Positions 8,344-17,841 are shown, counted from the stretch's first letter. The stretch: 44,461 nucleotides of DNA from Defluviitaleaceae bacterium (GCA_009780015.1 WRAW01000012.1:1-44461); one strand, 5' to 3'. Program-made: numbers and translations. Notes: generated by a model not told the origin, from the letters alone.

Positions 8344-9612
8344 TTAGACCGAAATGTAAACAGACCGTTCGTTTTCTGGAACCATATTCCCGCCCGTAGC
8401 CCAAGCTATATGCGTTGAGTTTTCCATCAGTCCGGCGGAAAACTTTTCACGCGTCAGTATATAGCCAGGGAAGCCGGCCGTTGCCGACGGCTCGACAAAA
8501 ATACCTTCCACGGTGTACAAGTCTGACACGTACTTCTTCATCCTATCGTCCGACACGGTAAACAGACCGTCAAGAAGGTCTCCGACGAGCTTCGCCACAA
8601 GCTCCGACGGCCTCGAAACCGCCAGCCCGTCAGCAATGGTTCGGCCTGAAAGCCCGATGTCCTGCGCGCATATGCGCTCGCGCATCCCCGTCATAACGCC
8701 CAGCAGCATCGCCGGCGCTTCCACCGGTTCGGCAAAATAGCAGTGAACGTTTTCGCCGTATACCTGTTTCAGCCCATAAGCGACTCCGCCGGGCGCGCCC
8801 CCTACTCCGCACGGAAGATATACAAAGAGAGGATGCTTCGCGTCCACATTAACACCGGCCGCGTCAAGCTGCGCTTTAAGGCGTCTTCCGGCAACGGCAT
8901 AGCCCAGGAAGAGAGTTTTCGACTTTTCGTCGTCCACAAAATGGCAGTTATGGTCACTTGCTGCCTGAGCACGGCCAACGGCCACGGCTTCGCCGTAGTC
9001 CCCCTCATGTTCGACCACGTTTACGCCTTTTTGGCGAAGCAAATCCTTCTTCCATTGCTTCGCGTCGGTTGACATGTGCACAGTCACGCTGAATCCGAGC
9101 TTTGCCCCCATTATCCCGATGCTCAACCCAAGGTTCCCTGTCGAGCCAACAGCTATCGAGTACCGCGAAAATAACCCTTTAAGTTCTTCATCCGCCAGAA
9201 TCGAATAGTCGCCATCGCCCAAGTATCCATTTTTCAGCGCGACTTCTTCCGCAAAACACAAAACCTCGTATATCCCGCCGCGCGCCTTTATAGAGCCGGA
9301 TATCGGCAAGGATGAATCGCACTTGAGGAAAAGACGTCCGAAAGGCGGCGCTCCGGCTTCCCGGGCAAGCATTTCCTGCATACTACCTATTTCAGTAAGC
9401 TGCGATTCGATAATACCATCCCACGTCTCGGGAAACACCTTTCGTATGTACGGAGCAAAACGCGAAAGGCGTTCCGCGGCCTCGTCCACATCCTTTTCGG
9501 TGATCTCGTCCGAGAGCTTGTTGTCCAAGTTTGGGTTCAGCCAGGACACTTCGTTTCCGCGGCGCATCTCCTCGGTCAGCGGGAATTTCTCAAAGATATC
9601 ATCCATATTCAC
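8344..9612 (-). CDS. dsdA: D-serine ammonia-lyase (D-serine dehydratase)
   Basis: PLP lyase with LPISGSIKARGGIYEVL and VGSTGNLGLSIGIMGAKLGFSVTVHMS; N-terminal NEVSWLNPN and C-terminal GGNMVPENE are typical of DsdA. Confidence 0.9.
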   Translation of the reverse strand: MNMDDIFEKFPLTEEMRRGNEVSWLNPNLDNKLSDEITEKDVDEAAERLSRFAPYIRKVFPETWDGIIESQLTEIGSMQEMLAREAGAPPFGRLFLKCDSSLPISGSIKARGGIYEVLCFAEEVALKNGYLGDGDYSILADEELKGLFSRYSIAVGSTGNLGLSIGIMGAKLGFSVTVHMSTDAKQWKKDLLRQKGVNVVEHEGDYGEAVAVGRAQAASDHNCHFVDDEKSKTLFLGYAVAGRRLKAQLDAAGVNVDAKHPLFVYLPCGVGGAPGGVAYGLKQVYGENVHCYFAEPVEAPAMLLGVMTGMRERICAQDIGLSGRTIADGLAVSRPSELVAKLVGDLLDGLFTVSDDRMKKYVSDLYTVEGIFVEPSATAGFPGYILTREKFSAGLMENSTHIAWATGGNMVPENERSVYISV

Positions 9613-9625
9613 TCACCTCAACCTC

Positions 9626-9655
9626 ATTGTAGCCCCAATTGACAAGCCTGTCAAT
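9626..9655 (-). promoter_or_regulatory. Predicted dsdA promoter with -35 inside an inverted repeat
   Basis: Minus strand TTGACA-N17-TACAAT; ATTGACA-GGCT-TGTCAAT inverted repeat at 9638-9655. Confidence 0.55.
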
Positions 9656-9657
9656 CA

Positions 9658-10440
9658 TTAGTAATCTGTGGTGAGAATGACAGCGTTTTCGATCCCCCGA
9701 TATCCGCCGGGAAAGCCCTGTTCCTGGAAACCTGGCGCCGGGTCGCTGATAAAATTAACCTCAAGCTCGATCCTCATGTATTGCGCACCCCTGACATTTA
9801 TGTTTACCGGGATGAGCGCGGAGCCACTCGTCATGGATGGCGACGCAAAAAGCAGCCGATTTGTGCCGTCCGGGAAGTAACCGTGCACTCTGTACACCAT
9901 GGTTATCTCCCGTGAACCGGAAACGGGAGGCGGGGTGAGAGTCGCCCTGAAAGCGCTTGCGTGCATTCCAAGCCAGTACATTACATGATTTGTATGCGTG
10001 CCGTCAAACTGCTCCGTACCGCGGGGGTTAAGCCAGATCGCGTTGTTGCGCTGAGTACCGCTCGCAACAAACCAGTCCGCGTTCCCCACCGATGAATGAG
10101 GCCGGCCAAACAGCGGGACTTCGACAGGTGTAGGGGTAGGAGTCGGCGCAGGAGACTGAGTAGGTCTCGGCCTTGATGGTGGTCTCCGTCTTGGCGTGTG
10201 CTCCGGTTCAGGCGTTGGATCAGGGGTCGGGGTTGGAATTGGAGTCGGAGTCGGAGTCGGTTGAGGCGTTGGCGTCGGTGTTGGGGTTACCTCAGGCGTT
10301 GGTGTCGATTCCAATACAGTCACCGGCTCGGGTGGCCCCAACGCCGCCAAGCTGCCGTTGTCCAGGCATCCTGAAGCCGTTGCCGTCACAAGAGCGGCAA
10401 CAAGTATCAGGCGCAGTTTTACTTGTTGATATTTTGGCAT
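9658..10440 (-). CDS. Lipoprotein with Pro/Thr-rich linker and a C-terminal beta-sandwich-like domain (possibly NPCBM-like)
   Basis: Lipobox ATASGC; long PTPTPTP linker; C-terminal [34 protein letters not shown]. Confidence 0.7.
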   Translation of the reverse strand: MPKYQQVKLRLILVAALVTATASGCLDNGSLAALGPPEPVTVLESTPTPEVTPTPTPTPQPTPTPTPIPTPTPDPTPEPEHTPRRRPPSRPRPTQSPAPTPTPTPVEVPLFGRPHSSVGNADWFVASGTQRNNAIWLNPRGTEQFDGTHTNHVMYWLGMHASAFRATLTPPPVSGSREITMVYRVHGYFPDGTNRLLFASPSMTSGSALIPVNINVRGAQYMRIELEVNFISDPAPGFQEQGFPGGYRGIENAVILTTDY

Positions 10441-10522
10441 CTGCTATTCTCTCCTTAGTATGATTTTACATATTTTACCATATACTATGTGACATTTCAA
10501 GCCCTTCTTAACATTGCAGTAC

Positions 10523-10551
10523 TTGAAACATATATTTTGCTCTGCTATAAT
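10523..10551 (+). promoter_or_regulatory. Predicted kynU promoter
   Basis: TTGAAA-N17-TATAAT upstream of the AAGGAGATGGTG RBS. Confidence 0.55.
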
Positions 10552-10565
10552 TATATACTAAGGAG

Positions 10566-11855
10566 ATGGTGATGTATATGAAATTCGATATAAGCGAGGC
10601 TTTTGCCAAAGAATTGGATAGTTTCGACACTCTCAATTTTGAAGACAGATTTTTCAAGGCCAGGGGCATAATATACATGGACGGCAATTCGCTTGGTCTA
10701 ATGCCCAAATCCGCCGAAACAACCCTTCTGTCCGCCGTCGAGGATTACAAGAATTTAGGTATAGGCGGATGGACGGAAGCCAGGCAGCCATGGTTTTACT
10801 GTGCCGAAAAGCTTGGCGCAAGGATGGCCAAAATTGTCGGCGCGCTTGAGGACGAGGTCGTGGTCACAGGCAGCACTACCGTAAACATTCACAACTTGCT
10901 TTCCACGTTTTACAAGCCTTCCGGCAAGAGGACAAAGCTGCTGATGGACGAACTCAACTTCCCTTCGGATATATACGCCGCGCAAGGCCACATGCGTCTG
11001 CTTGGCCGGCCGACGGACGACCTGGCGCTTCTGAAAAGCCGCGACGGGCATACACTTGACGAAAACGACATCATCGCGGCATTCAACGATGACGTCGCGC
11101 TTGCGCTTCTGCCTTCCGTGCTGTACCGGAGCGGCCAGCTCCTTGACATTGAAAGGCTGACCGCGAAAGCTCACGAAAAAGGCATAATCATCGGCTTTGA
11201 CTGCTGTCACTCAGCGGGCAGCGTCCCGCACAGACTCCACGACTGGGGCGTAGACTTCGGCGTCTGGTGCTGCTACAAATACCTGAACGGAGGGCCGGGC
11301 TCGTCCGCCGCGATATTCATAAACCGCCGGCATCACGGGACGAGGCCCGGACTTCCCGGATGGTTCGGCAGCGACAAGAGCCGTCAGTTCGACATGGCTC
11401 TGGAATTCGAGCCCGCGGCAAACGCCGGCGCGTGGCAGATGGGAACGCCGCATATTTTCAGCATGTCGCCCGTCGAGGGCTCGCTGAATGTTTTCGAGGA
11501 ATTTGGAATGGACAATGTGCGCGAAAAATCGCTTAAACTGACCTCCTACATGATGTCCCTTATCGACTCGCTACTGGTAGACCAGCACGGCTTTTACATA
11601 GCCACGCCAAGACAGCCCGAGCGCCGGGGCGGCCACGTAGCTCTCGCGCGCGACGCCGACTCTATACGTATCAACGCGTGCTTGAAAGAGCGCGGCGTAA
11701 TCCCGGACTTTCGCTTCCCGAACATAATCCGCTTTGCGCCGATTGCTTTCTACAACACCTACCACGAGGTTTGGCGTGTCGTGGACATAATCAAGGATAT
11801 AATGGACTCAAAGGAGTACCTTTCGCTGGACGAAAAAAGGGGGCCTGTGGCATAG
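10566..11855 (+). CDS. kynU: Kynureninase
   Basis: YMDGNSLGLMPKSA, GWTEARQPWFYCAEKLGARMAKIVGA, GFDCCHSAGSVPHRLHDWGVDFGVWCCYKYLNGGPGSSAAIFI, PGLPGWFGSDK: kynureninase signature blocks. Confidence 0.92.
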   Translation: MVMYMKFDISEAFAKELDSFDTLNFEDRFFKARGIIYMDGNSLGLMPKSAETTLLSAVEDYKNLGIGGWTEARQPWFYCAEKLGARMAKIVGALEDEVVVTGSTTVNIHNLLSTFYKPSGKRTKLLMDELNFPSDIYAAQGHMRLLGRPTDDLALLKSRDGHTLDENDIIAAFNDDVALALLPSVLYRSGQLLDIERLTAKAHEKGIIIGFDCCHSAGSVPHRLHDWGVDFGVWCCYKYLNGGPGSSAAIFINRRHHGTRPGLPGWFGSDKSRQFDMALEFEPAANAGAWQMGTPHIFSMSPVEGSLNVFEEFGMDNVREKSLKLTSYMMSLIDSLLVDQHGFYIATPRQPERRGGHVALARDADSIRINACLKERGVIPDFRFPNIIRFAPIAFYNTYHEVWRVVDIIKDIMDSKEYLSLDEKRGPVA

Positions 11856-11909
11856 CAGGCAGATCGCGATAAGAGTATGAAAAATAGACTTAAAAATACA
11901 AAATAAGTC

Positions 11910-11953
11910 TTGACAAGCTATAAAAGCCTTCTATATAATTGTAGCACGTGCTA
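11910..11953 (+). promoter_or_regulatory. Strong promoter followed by a 12-bp palindromic operator candidate
   Basis: TTGACA (11910-11915)-N18-TATAAT (11934-11939), then perfect palindrome TAGCACGTGCTA (11942-11953). Confidence 0.6.
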
Positions 11954-11963
11954 AAATTATTAT

Positions 11964-12491
11964 ATGGGAGGGATTATAATGAACATCACCAGTGAAATTC
12001 AAACCGCACACATGAGGATCGACGCAATACTCCAGGAGCTTTCTCGCAAGGTACAGCAGTACGAGCAAGCTGTTAGCGAGTATGAAAACACTGATAACCG
12101 ACCACAAAACTACGAAAGCATTCGTTTATTGACAAATAATCCGAAAATCTTTAAAGGCGAAAAACCCACAGGTGTTTTATTCGGAGAAACAGAGCGCGTG
12201 GATGTTTACACATGGAAGATGTTATTCAAAGAAATCCTTAAGCGCTGTAATGACGATCCTGAAAAGCATGTAGCGCTGATGAATCTTCGAGGCAAGGTCT
12301 CAGGGCGAGAGCGAATGCTCTTATCAAAAAACTCCGATGGTATGCGTAGTCCTCATAAGATTGCAGACAACCTGTTCATTGAAACCCATTATGACACAGA
12401 ATCATTATTGCATATTTTAACAAAACGCATATTGGATGCTGTAGGATATGACTATAGCCACATAAGCGTGGCAATCCGCAATAACTTATAA
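11964..12491 (+). CDS. Hypothetical protein (coiled-coil N-terminus)
   Basis: Intact 175-aa ORF with promoter and GGGAGG RBS; no recognised family. Likely start at MNITSEIQ (internal Met). Confidence 0.6.
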   Translation: MGGIIMNITSEIQTAHMRIDAILQELSRKVQQYEQAVSEYENTDNRPQNYESIRLLTNNPKIFKGEKPTGVLFGETERVDVYTWKMLFKEILKRCNDDPEKHVALMNLRGKVSGRERMLLSKNSDGMRSPHKIADNLFIETHYDTESLLHILTKRILDAVGYDYSHISVAIRNNL

Positions 12492-12775
12492 CAAGCGGCA
12501 TGATAAACGAATGAACATACAATTAAACAACACTATTATAATGTGTCAACACACGTGTAGGGTCGGCGAAATTCCGTCCCTGCACATTGGAATTGCATCC
12601 CAATTCACTGCTTTTTCTCAACCTGTTCATTGATGTACTTGGCGTAATAGACGGCTATCAGACCCTTGACATGATTCGCAATTTGTAGTATTATAAGGCG
12701 ATTAAGCAACTGTAATTGCATGATATTTTTAATATATTCAGCAGCTTATTACTGAAAATATAAGGGGGCTTTGTA

Positions 12776-13798
12776 GTGGCGCGTCATAGACATTTAGTCT
12801 GCTTGCTTGTCAATATCAAGCGTTTTTTGCTTGCAGCGGCTGCTTGTCTTTTCATGCTTACGGCATGTGGCGGTAGTGACGCCGCCCAGGGAACAATCCT
12901 GCCGCCAACCCCCGCGCAGACAGCGCAAGCCGCACAGACTGCGCCCGCGGCTGCGGCAAGCGCCGCATTGCTTCGCACACCCATATCGCCCGCCAACATC
13001 TTCGCGCCGTCCACCGGCGGCACGCAGCTAGAGCAAGGCGGCGTAACCGTTGATACATCCAACGCCTCGCGCGGCTACATTATGATACGCTATGAAGGCG
13101 CAGCCCCTAGGGTCGTCGCCCGCATAGAAAAACCCGGCGCCGACCAGCCCTACGACTTCAATCTCACAAGGGGCGGCCAATGGGATGTCTTCACTATGAC
13201 ACGCGGAAACGGCACGTACAGCGTCACCGTGCTTGAAAATGTTCAGGGCCAGATGTTTGCAACGGTTTTGACCACTTCCGTAGATGTAACTCTTGCCGAA
13301 CCCAACCTTCCCTTCCTGCATCCCAATCAATACGTAAATTTTAACGCCAATTCGCAAGCCGTGGCCCTGGCGGCCGAACTGGCTCAGGGCGCCGAAAGCG
13401 ACCTTGACGTGGTAAGAAGGGTCTACGAACACATTATCGGCAACATCGTGTATGACCACGACCTGGCCGAGCAGATAACCGCCGGCATGGTGACGACATA
13501 TATTCCCGACATTGACCGCACGCTGCAAACCGGCCGCGGTATATGCTTCGACTACGCGGCGCTGATGACGGCCATGCTACGAGCGCAGCACATACCCGCC
13601 CGGCTCGAGATCGGCTTCGTTTCAGGCGGTATCTATCACGCCTGGATCAGCGTATACACCGAAGAGACGGGTTGGATACACGCCGTTGAGTTTGGCCGTG
13701 ACTGGGCCTTGATGGATCCCACGTTCTCCGCCAGCGGGCCGGGGCTTGAAGAGTTCATTGGCGACGCGACCAATTACACATATATGTTCTTACACTAA
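12776..13798 (+). CDS. Transglutaminase-like domain lipoprotein
   Basis: Lipobox LFMLTAC; core GRGICFDYAALMTAMLRAQHIPARLEIGFVSGGIYHAWISVYTEETGWIHAVEF...DPTF (Cys-His-Asp transglutaminase pattern). Confidence 0.8.
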   Translation: MARHRHLVCLLVNIKRFLLAAAACLFMLTACGGSDAAQGTILPPTPAQTAQAAQTAPAAAASAALLRTPISPANIFAPSTGGTQLEQGGVTVDTSNASRGYIMIRYEGAAPRVVARIEKPGADQPYDFNLTRGGQWDVFTMTRGNGTYSVTVLENVQGQMFATVLTTSVDVTLAEPNLPFLHPNQYVNFNANSQAVALAAELAQGAESDLDVVRRVYEHIIGNIVYDHDLAEQITAGMVTTYIPDIDRTLQTGRGICFDYAALMTAMLRAQHIPARLEIGFVSGGIYHAWISVYTEETGWIHAVEFGRDWALMDPTFSASGPGLEEFIGDATNYTYMFLH

Positions 13799-13868
13799 CA
13801 TACAACACTAATATCCTGTTCTTAGAACATGTTCCGACAATAATTCTTATTCGCGGAGGCCATTTTTC

Positions 13869-14927
13869 ATGAAAGAAAATACCAGCCGGAAGGATACGCT
13901 GACTCCCTCCGAAATCGCCGCGTTTTGCGCGCAGATGTCCATGATCGTGAAATCCGGCATATCTATCGCCGAGGGTATAGGCATCATGCACGACGACGCT
14001 TCAAACCCAGCCGGACGCGAAATTATGAGCGTGATACACGGTGAGGTCGAGATCGGGTCACCTCTCCATATGGCGCTTGAAAAAACCGAAAAGTTTCCTG
14101 ACTATATGGTAAACATGGTGGAGATAGGCGAAGCGACAGGCAAGCTTGAAAATGTAATGGACGCGCTGACAACATATTACGAGCGCGAGGAAGCTATCGC
14201 GCGCATTGTCCGCAGCGCGCTGGCCTACCCGCTTGTAATGATTTCAATGATGCTTGCCGTTATAATAATACTGATCGTACAGGTAATGCCCATCTTCAAC
14301 GAAGTCTTCCAGGGTCTTGGCGCTCAAATGACCGGGTTCCCTCTGGCCGTGATGAACTTCGGCCAGGCGCTTGGTACGTACAGCGCCGCCATAGTTGGCG
14401 TACTCGCCGCGCTGGCTCTTGCGTTTATAGTGCTTCGCTCCACAAAATCGGGCCGGGAAGCGCTGGATCGGTTCAAAGAGAACTTCTTCCTCACCCGCGG
14501 GCTGTACTCAAAGATGGCCTCCGGCAGATTCGCATCCGCAATGGCTCTTATGCTCGCAAGCGGCATGGATACGGACAAGAGCCTTGAAATGGTACATAGA
14601 TTGGTCAGAACTCCTTCAGTGCGCGACAAGATCAAGCTCTGCCAGGAAAAGCTCGAACAAGGAACCAGATTCTCCGACGCACTTTCCGAAGTCGGTATGT
14701 TCTCCGGTATCTATGCCAGAATGGTAAGCGTCGCGTTCAAGACCGGCTCCATGGACACAATCATGGAAAAACTTGCCGTACGCTACGAGGAAGAGACAAA
14801 CACTCAAATCAACAACATCATCTCAATCGTCGAGCCCACGCTTGTCGCCGTTTTATCCGTCATAGTCGGCGTAATACTGCTTTCGGTAATGCTCCCCCTG
14901 ATGGGAATTATGTCGGCAATCGGCTAG
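13869..14927 (+). CDS. pilC: Type II secretion/type IV pilus inner-membrane platform protein (PilC/GspF family)
   Basis: PDYMVNMVEIGEATGKLENVMDALTTYYEREEAI, MLASGMDTDKSLEMV, SVAFKTGSMDTIMEKLAVRYEEETNTQINNIISIVEPTLVAVLSVIVGVILLSVMLPLMGI. Confidence 0.88.
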   Translation: MKENTSRKDTLTPSEIAAFCAQMSMIVKSGISIAEGIGIMHDDASNPAGREIMSVIHGEVEIGSPLHMALEKTEKFPDYMVNMVEIGEATGKLENVMDALTTYYEREEAIARIVRSALAYPLVMISMMLAVIIILIVQVMPIFNEVFQGLGAQMTGFPLAVMNFGQALGTYSAAIVGVLAALALAFIVLRSTKSGREALDRFKENFFLTRGLYSKMASGRFASAMALMLASGMDTDKSLEMVHRLVRTPSVRDKIKLCQEKLEQGTRFSDALSEVGMFSGIYARMVSVAFKTGSMDTIMEKLAVRYEEETNTQINNIISIVEPTLVAVLSVIVGVILLSVMLPLMGIMSAIG

Positions 14928-14930
14928 GAG

Positions 14931-15281
14931 GTGGCTGCTTTGGGAAACCGTAACCGATTTGGAAGCTCCCGCAAACGCCGCCGCGGCGTCTTGGGCATAA
15001 TTCTGCCGCCGGCCTTTTTTGTAGCTGTTGTCGCCATGTTTAACATGGGCGTGAACTATCTCACACGAGCGAATGAGGAAGAGGCTCTGGAAGCCGCGAG
15101 AAACGCCGTCACCAGGGCGGCAGTGCAGTTTTACGCGCTCGAAGGCCGTTACCCGCCCACCCTGGAATATCTCGTGGATCGCTTCGGTCTGCAGTTGGAC
15201 GAAGAAAGATTCATCATACACTACAATGCCTATTTTTCAAACGTCATGCCGCAAATCGCTGTTTTGCCGCGTGAATTTTAA
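14931..15281 (+). CDS. Small pilus-locus membrane protein (pilin-like, single TM)
   Basis: Single TM, then AARNAVTRAAVQFYALEGRYPPTLEYLVDRFGL, a pseudopilin-like segment. Confidence 0.6.
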   Translation: MAALGNRNRFGSSRKRRRGVLGIILPPAFFVAVVAMFNMGVNYLTRANEEEALEAARNAVTRAAVQFYALEGRYPPTLEYLVDRFGLQLDEERFIIHYNAYFSNVMPQIAVLPREF

Positions 15282-15306
15282 AAAGCAATAAAGGGGGAGC
15301 CGCAGC

Positions 15307-15822
15307 ATGAACGCAACCGGGTCACGAAGCCGCAGACATGTCATCGACGTATTGTTTACGCTTGCTCTGTTTTGCGTGTTTGCGGCGGCGTCTTTGATCG
15401 TCGTATTTATCGGGGCTGACGTGTACAGTTCCACAGTGAGGCGTATGGACACAAGCTTCGAGGTAAACACCACCCTTATGTTCGTCTCTACAAACATTCG
15501 CCAACACGACTCGCAAGGCGCGGTTCGCATAGACGAGCTGGAAGGCCGTCCGGCTCTGGTACTGCGGCAATACTTGATTGGCCGAATCTTTGAAACATGG
15601 ATATACCACCACAACGGGGAGCTCCGCGAGCTCTTCATCGACAGCGAAAACCGATACGCGCTCAGCCTTGACGCCGGTCAGTCTCTTATAAACGTCTACT
15701 CATTTCATGTCGAAATGGTGCAGGACGGCCTTGTCGCCATTTACGCCGAAAGCGAAGACGGAACATCCGGCCGTATGCTGGTCAGCTTGCGCAGCAGCGC
15801 CGAAACCCCCACTCCCTACTAG
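15307..15822 (+). CDS. DUF4860-like membrane protein of the pilus locus
   Basis: N-terminal TM and VDVLFTLALFCVFAAASLIVVFIGADVY-type pattern; operonic position in the T4P-like cluster. Confidence 0.6.
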   Translation: MNATGSRSRRHVIDVLFTLALFCVFAAASLIVVFIGADVYSSTVRRMDTSFEVNTTLMFVSTNIRQHDSQGAVRIDELEGRPALVLRQYLIGRIFETWIYHHNGELRELFIDSENRYALSLDAGQSLINVYSFHVEMVQDGLVAIYAESEDGTSGRMLVSLRSSAETPTPY

Positions 15823-15834
15823 AGGTGTGACACA

Positions 15835-16251
15835 ATGAGCCGATCTAAGTCAGGATTATTCTTGATGGAACTCATAATAGCCATCGCTTTCTTCGCTGTT
15901 TCGAGCGCTATTTGTGTACAGCTTTTCGCAATGGCGCACACGCTAAGCACACGCAGCGTCAGTATTCAGATGGCGGTAATGAACGCTCAGAGTGCGGCGG
16001 AAAGCTTTAAGTCGACAGGCGGCGATATAGACTCAATGATGTATGTGCTGCAAGCTTTCTCACTTCACGGCAGCTTGATGGCCGTCTTCGACGAAAACTG
16101 GAACAGTGCAAGCGAAGACATCCGGTTTATAATGATCGTCGAGATGGACACATCCTCCGTCCCGGCAACAGCTACAATAACCGTAACCGACAGCATGTTG
16201 GGTGAAGAACTTTACAGCCTGACGGTCAAACGGTATTTAGGGGTGAATTAA
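15835..16251 (+). CDS. Prepilin-like protein
   Basis: GLFLMELIIAIAFFAVSSAICVQLFAMA resembles a type IV prepilin N-terminus. Confidence 0.65.
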   Translation: MSRSKSGLFLMELIIAIAFFAVSSAICVQLFAMAHTLSTRSVSIQMAVMNAQSAAESFKSTGGDIDSMMYVLQAFSLHGSLMAVFDENWNSASEDIRFIMIVEMDTSSVPATATITVTDSMLGEELYSLTVKRYLGVN

Positions 16252-16688
16252 TGCGGACATCAATTGGCGGGGTTAATGTTGGCGGTTCTTCTATTTTAGT
16301 CATATTTGTACTGCTGTGTCTAACGACGTTCGCCACGCTTGCGATGGTCTCGGCCACAGCCAGTCTTCGTCTTGCGCAGCGCGTTATCGCTGCGTCCGAC
16401 GTTTACTACGCCGCGGACTCCCGCGCGGAAGAACTGCTTGCCGAAATAAGCTACATCGTCCGCAACGCGCCGGAAGACGAGATAGCGCCAATGCTTCTTG
16501 AGGCCGGAGCGCATCTGGGATACGACAACATTATCCGATATGCCGTCCCGATAGACGATGTTCTTCTAATAGAAGTACAACTGGAAATGACCGAACGTCA
16601 ACTGAATATCATTTCTTGGGCAATGCGCGCCGACTACGATCCTGATCTCTACGGCACAGGCGGCCTGAACGTCTGGCCCGGAAGATAG
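16251..16688 (+). CDS. Pilus-locus protein with N-terminal TM (minor pilin/PilX-like)
   Basis: Start overlaps the preceding stop; N-terminal hydrophobic helix, followed by a short soluble domain. Confidence 0.5.
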   Translation: MRTSIGGVNVGGSSILVIFVLLCLTTFATLAMVSATASLRLAQRVIAASDVYYAADSRAEELLAEISYIVRNAPEDEIAPMLLEAGAHLGYDNIIRYAVPIDDVLLIEVQLEMTERQLNIISWAMRADYDPDLYGTGGLNVWPGR

Positions 16689-16714
16689 AGAATATTTAAT
16701 AATGGAGGGTAATT

Positions 16715-17767
16715 GTGGACGTAATACAGCTTTTGACTGACGCGGTAGAAAAGCGGGCCTCCGACGTTTTCATAGTCGCCGGTAAGCCGGTTACATACAA
16801 AATCAATGATAAATTCGTCTACATGGACGATTTTATCCTCAAGCCAGACGAAACAGCCGACCTTGTAACACAGATATATCAAAAAGCCAACCGTGACGTC
16901 AATCGCGCTATAGAATCGGGAGACGACGATTTTTCAATTGCAATACCGGGGCTCAGCCGCTTTAGGGTAAACGTATATAAACAGCGCAGCTCCCTGGCTG
17001 CCGTAATACGCATCATCCGGTTCGAGTTGCCAAACCCGGACGACGTAGGAATTCCGCAGGTCGTAATGGATCTGGCCGAAAAAAGAAAGGGCCTGATACT
17101 AGTCACAGGCACGGCCGGAAGCGGCAAGTCAACCACCCTTGCCTGTTTGATCGACCGGATAAACAAGACACGAGCCGAGCACATCGTCACGCTGGAAGAC
17201 CCGCTCGAATACCTTCACAGGCACAACCTCAGCATTATCAGCCAACGAGAAGTGCTCACCGATACCGAAAGCTATGTAAAGGCTCTTCGCGCATCCTTGC
17301 GTCAGGCGCCGGACGTCGTCCTTCTTGGCGAAATGCGCGACCATGAGACTATTTCCGTAGCTATGACCGCCGCCGAAACAGGTCACCTGGTTTTCTCAAC
17401 CCTCCACACCGTCGGCGCCGTCAACACAATTGACAGAATTATCGACGCCTTCCCAGCCAACCAGCAAAGCCAGATACGCGTACAGCTTTCCATGATTCTG
17501 CAAGCCGTTGTTTCCCAGCAGCTTATTCCCACCCTTGACGGCAGGGTCGTCCCGGCTTTCGAGATAATGATAATCAACAGCGCGATACGCAACTTGATAC
17601 GAGAGGCCAAGATTCACCAGATCGATTCCGTCATCCACTCTTCCGCCGCGGAAGGCATGATGACTATGGACATTTGCCTGCTCGCACTATACAAAAAGGG
17701 TACTATTTCCGATAAGACCGCCTTATCATTCAGTACAAACCAAGATGTTATGGCTAAGAAGCTATAA
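16715..17767 (+). CDS. pilT: Type IV pilus retraction ATPase family (PilT)
   Basis: Walker A GTAGSGKSTT, VTLEDPLEYLH, Asp box LRQAPDVVLLGEMRDHETISVAMTAAETGHLVFSTLHT. Confidence 0.9.
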   Translation: MDVIQLLTDAVEKRASDVFIVAGKPVTYKINDKFVYMDDFILKPDETADLVTQIYQKANRDVNRAIESGDDDFSIAIPGLSRFRVNVYKQRSSLAAVIRIIRFELPNPDDVGIPQVVMDLAEKRKGLILVTGTAGSGKSTTLACLIDRINKTRAEHIVTLEDPLEYLHRHNLSIISQREVLTDTESYVKALRASLRQAPDVVLLGEMRDHETISVAMTAAETGHLVFSTLHTVGAVNTIDRIIDAFPANQQSQIRVQLSMILQAVVSQQLIPTLDGRVVPAFEIMIINSAIRNLIREAKIHQIDSVIHSSAAEGMMTMDICLLALYKKGTISDKTALSFSTNQDVMAKKL

Positions 17768-17781
17768 CATACCCTAAAAGA

Positions 17782-17840
17782 AGCCACCCTGTTGCAACGT
17801 CTTAGACATGACGACAGGGTGGCTGTTATATTATTTTTTT
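17782..17840. terminator. Bidirectional intrinsic terminator between pilT and livF
   Basis: AGCCACCCTGT...ACAGGGTGGCTGTTATATTATTTTTTT. Confidence 0.8.
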
Positions 17841-17841
17841 A

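Noticed and set aside
8081-8404. 107-aa minus-strand ORF downstream of dsdA; peptide stretches such as EHIQIKWSDGDILDFFIGHEKFAPIPKKSEQR look protein-like
   Set aside because: Overlaps a strong bidirectional terminator and the dsdA end, needs frame changes to be continuous, and has no supported start; at most a decayed fragment.
10116-10310. Repetitive tract considered as a minisatellite or regulatory repeat
   Set aside because: Explained by Pro/Thr codon repeats of the lipoprotein linker.
12550-12592. TGTAGGGTCGG...CCGTCCCTGCA hairpin considered as an intrinsic terminator
   Set aside because: No T-tract on either strand and imperfect stem; kept only as an unexplained hairpin.
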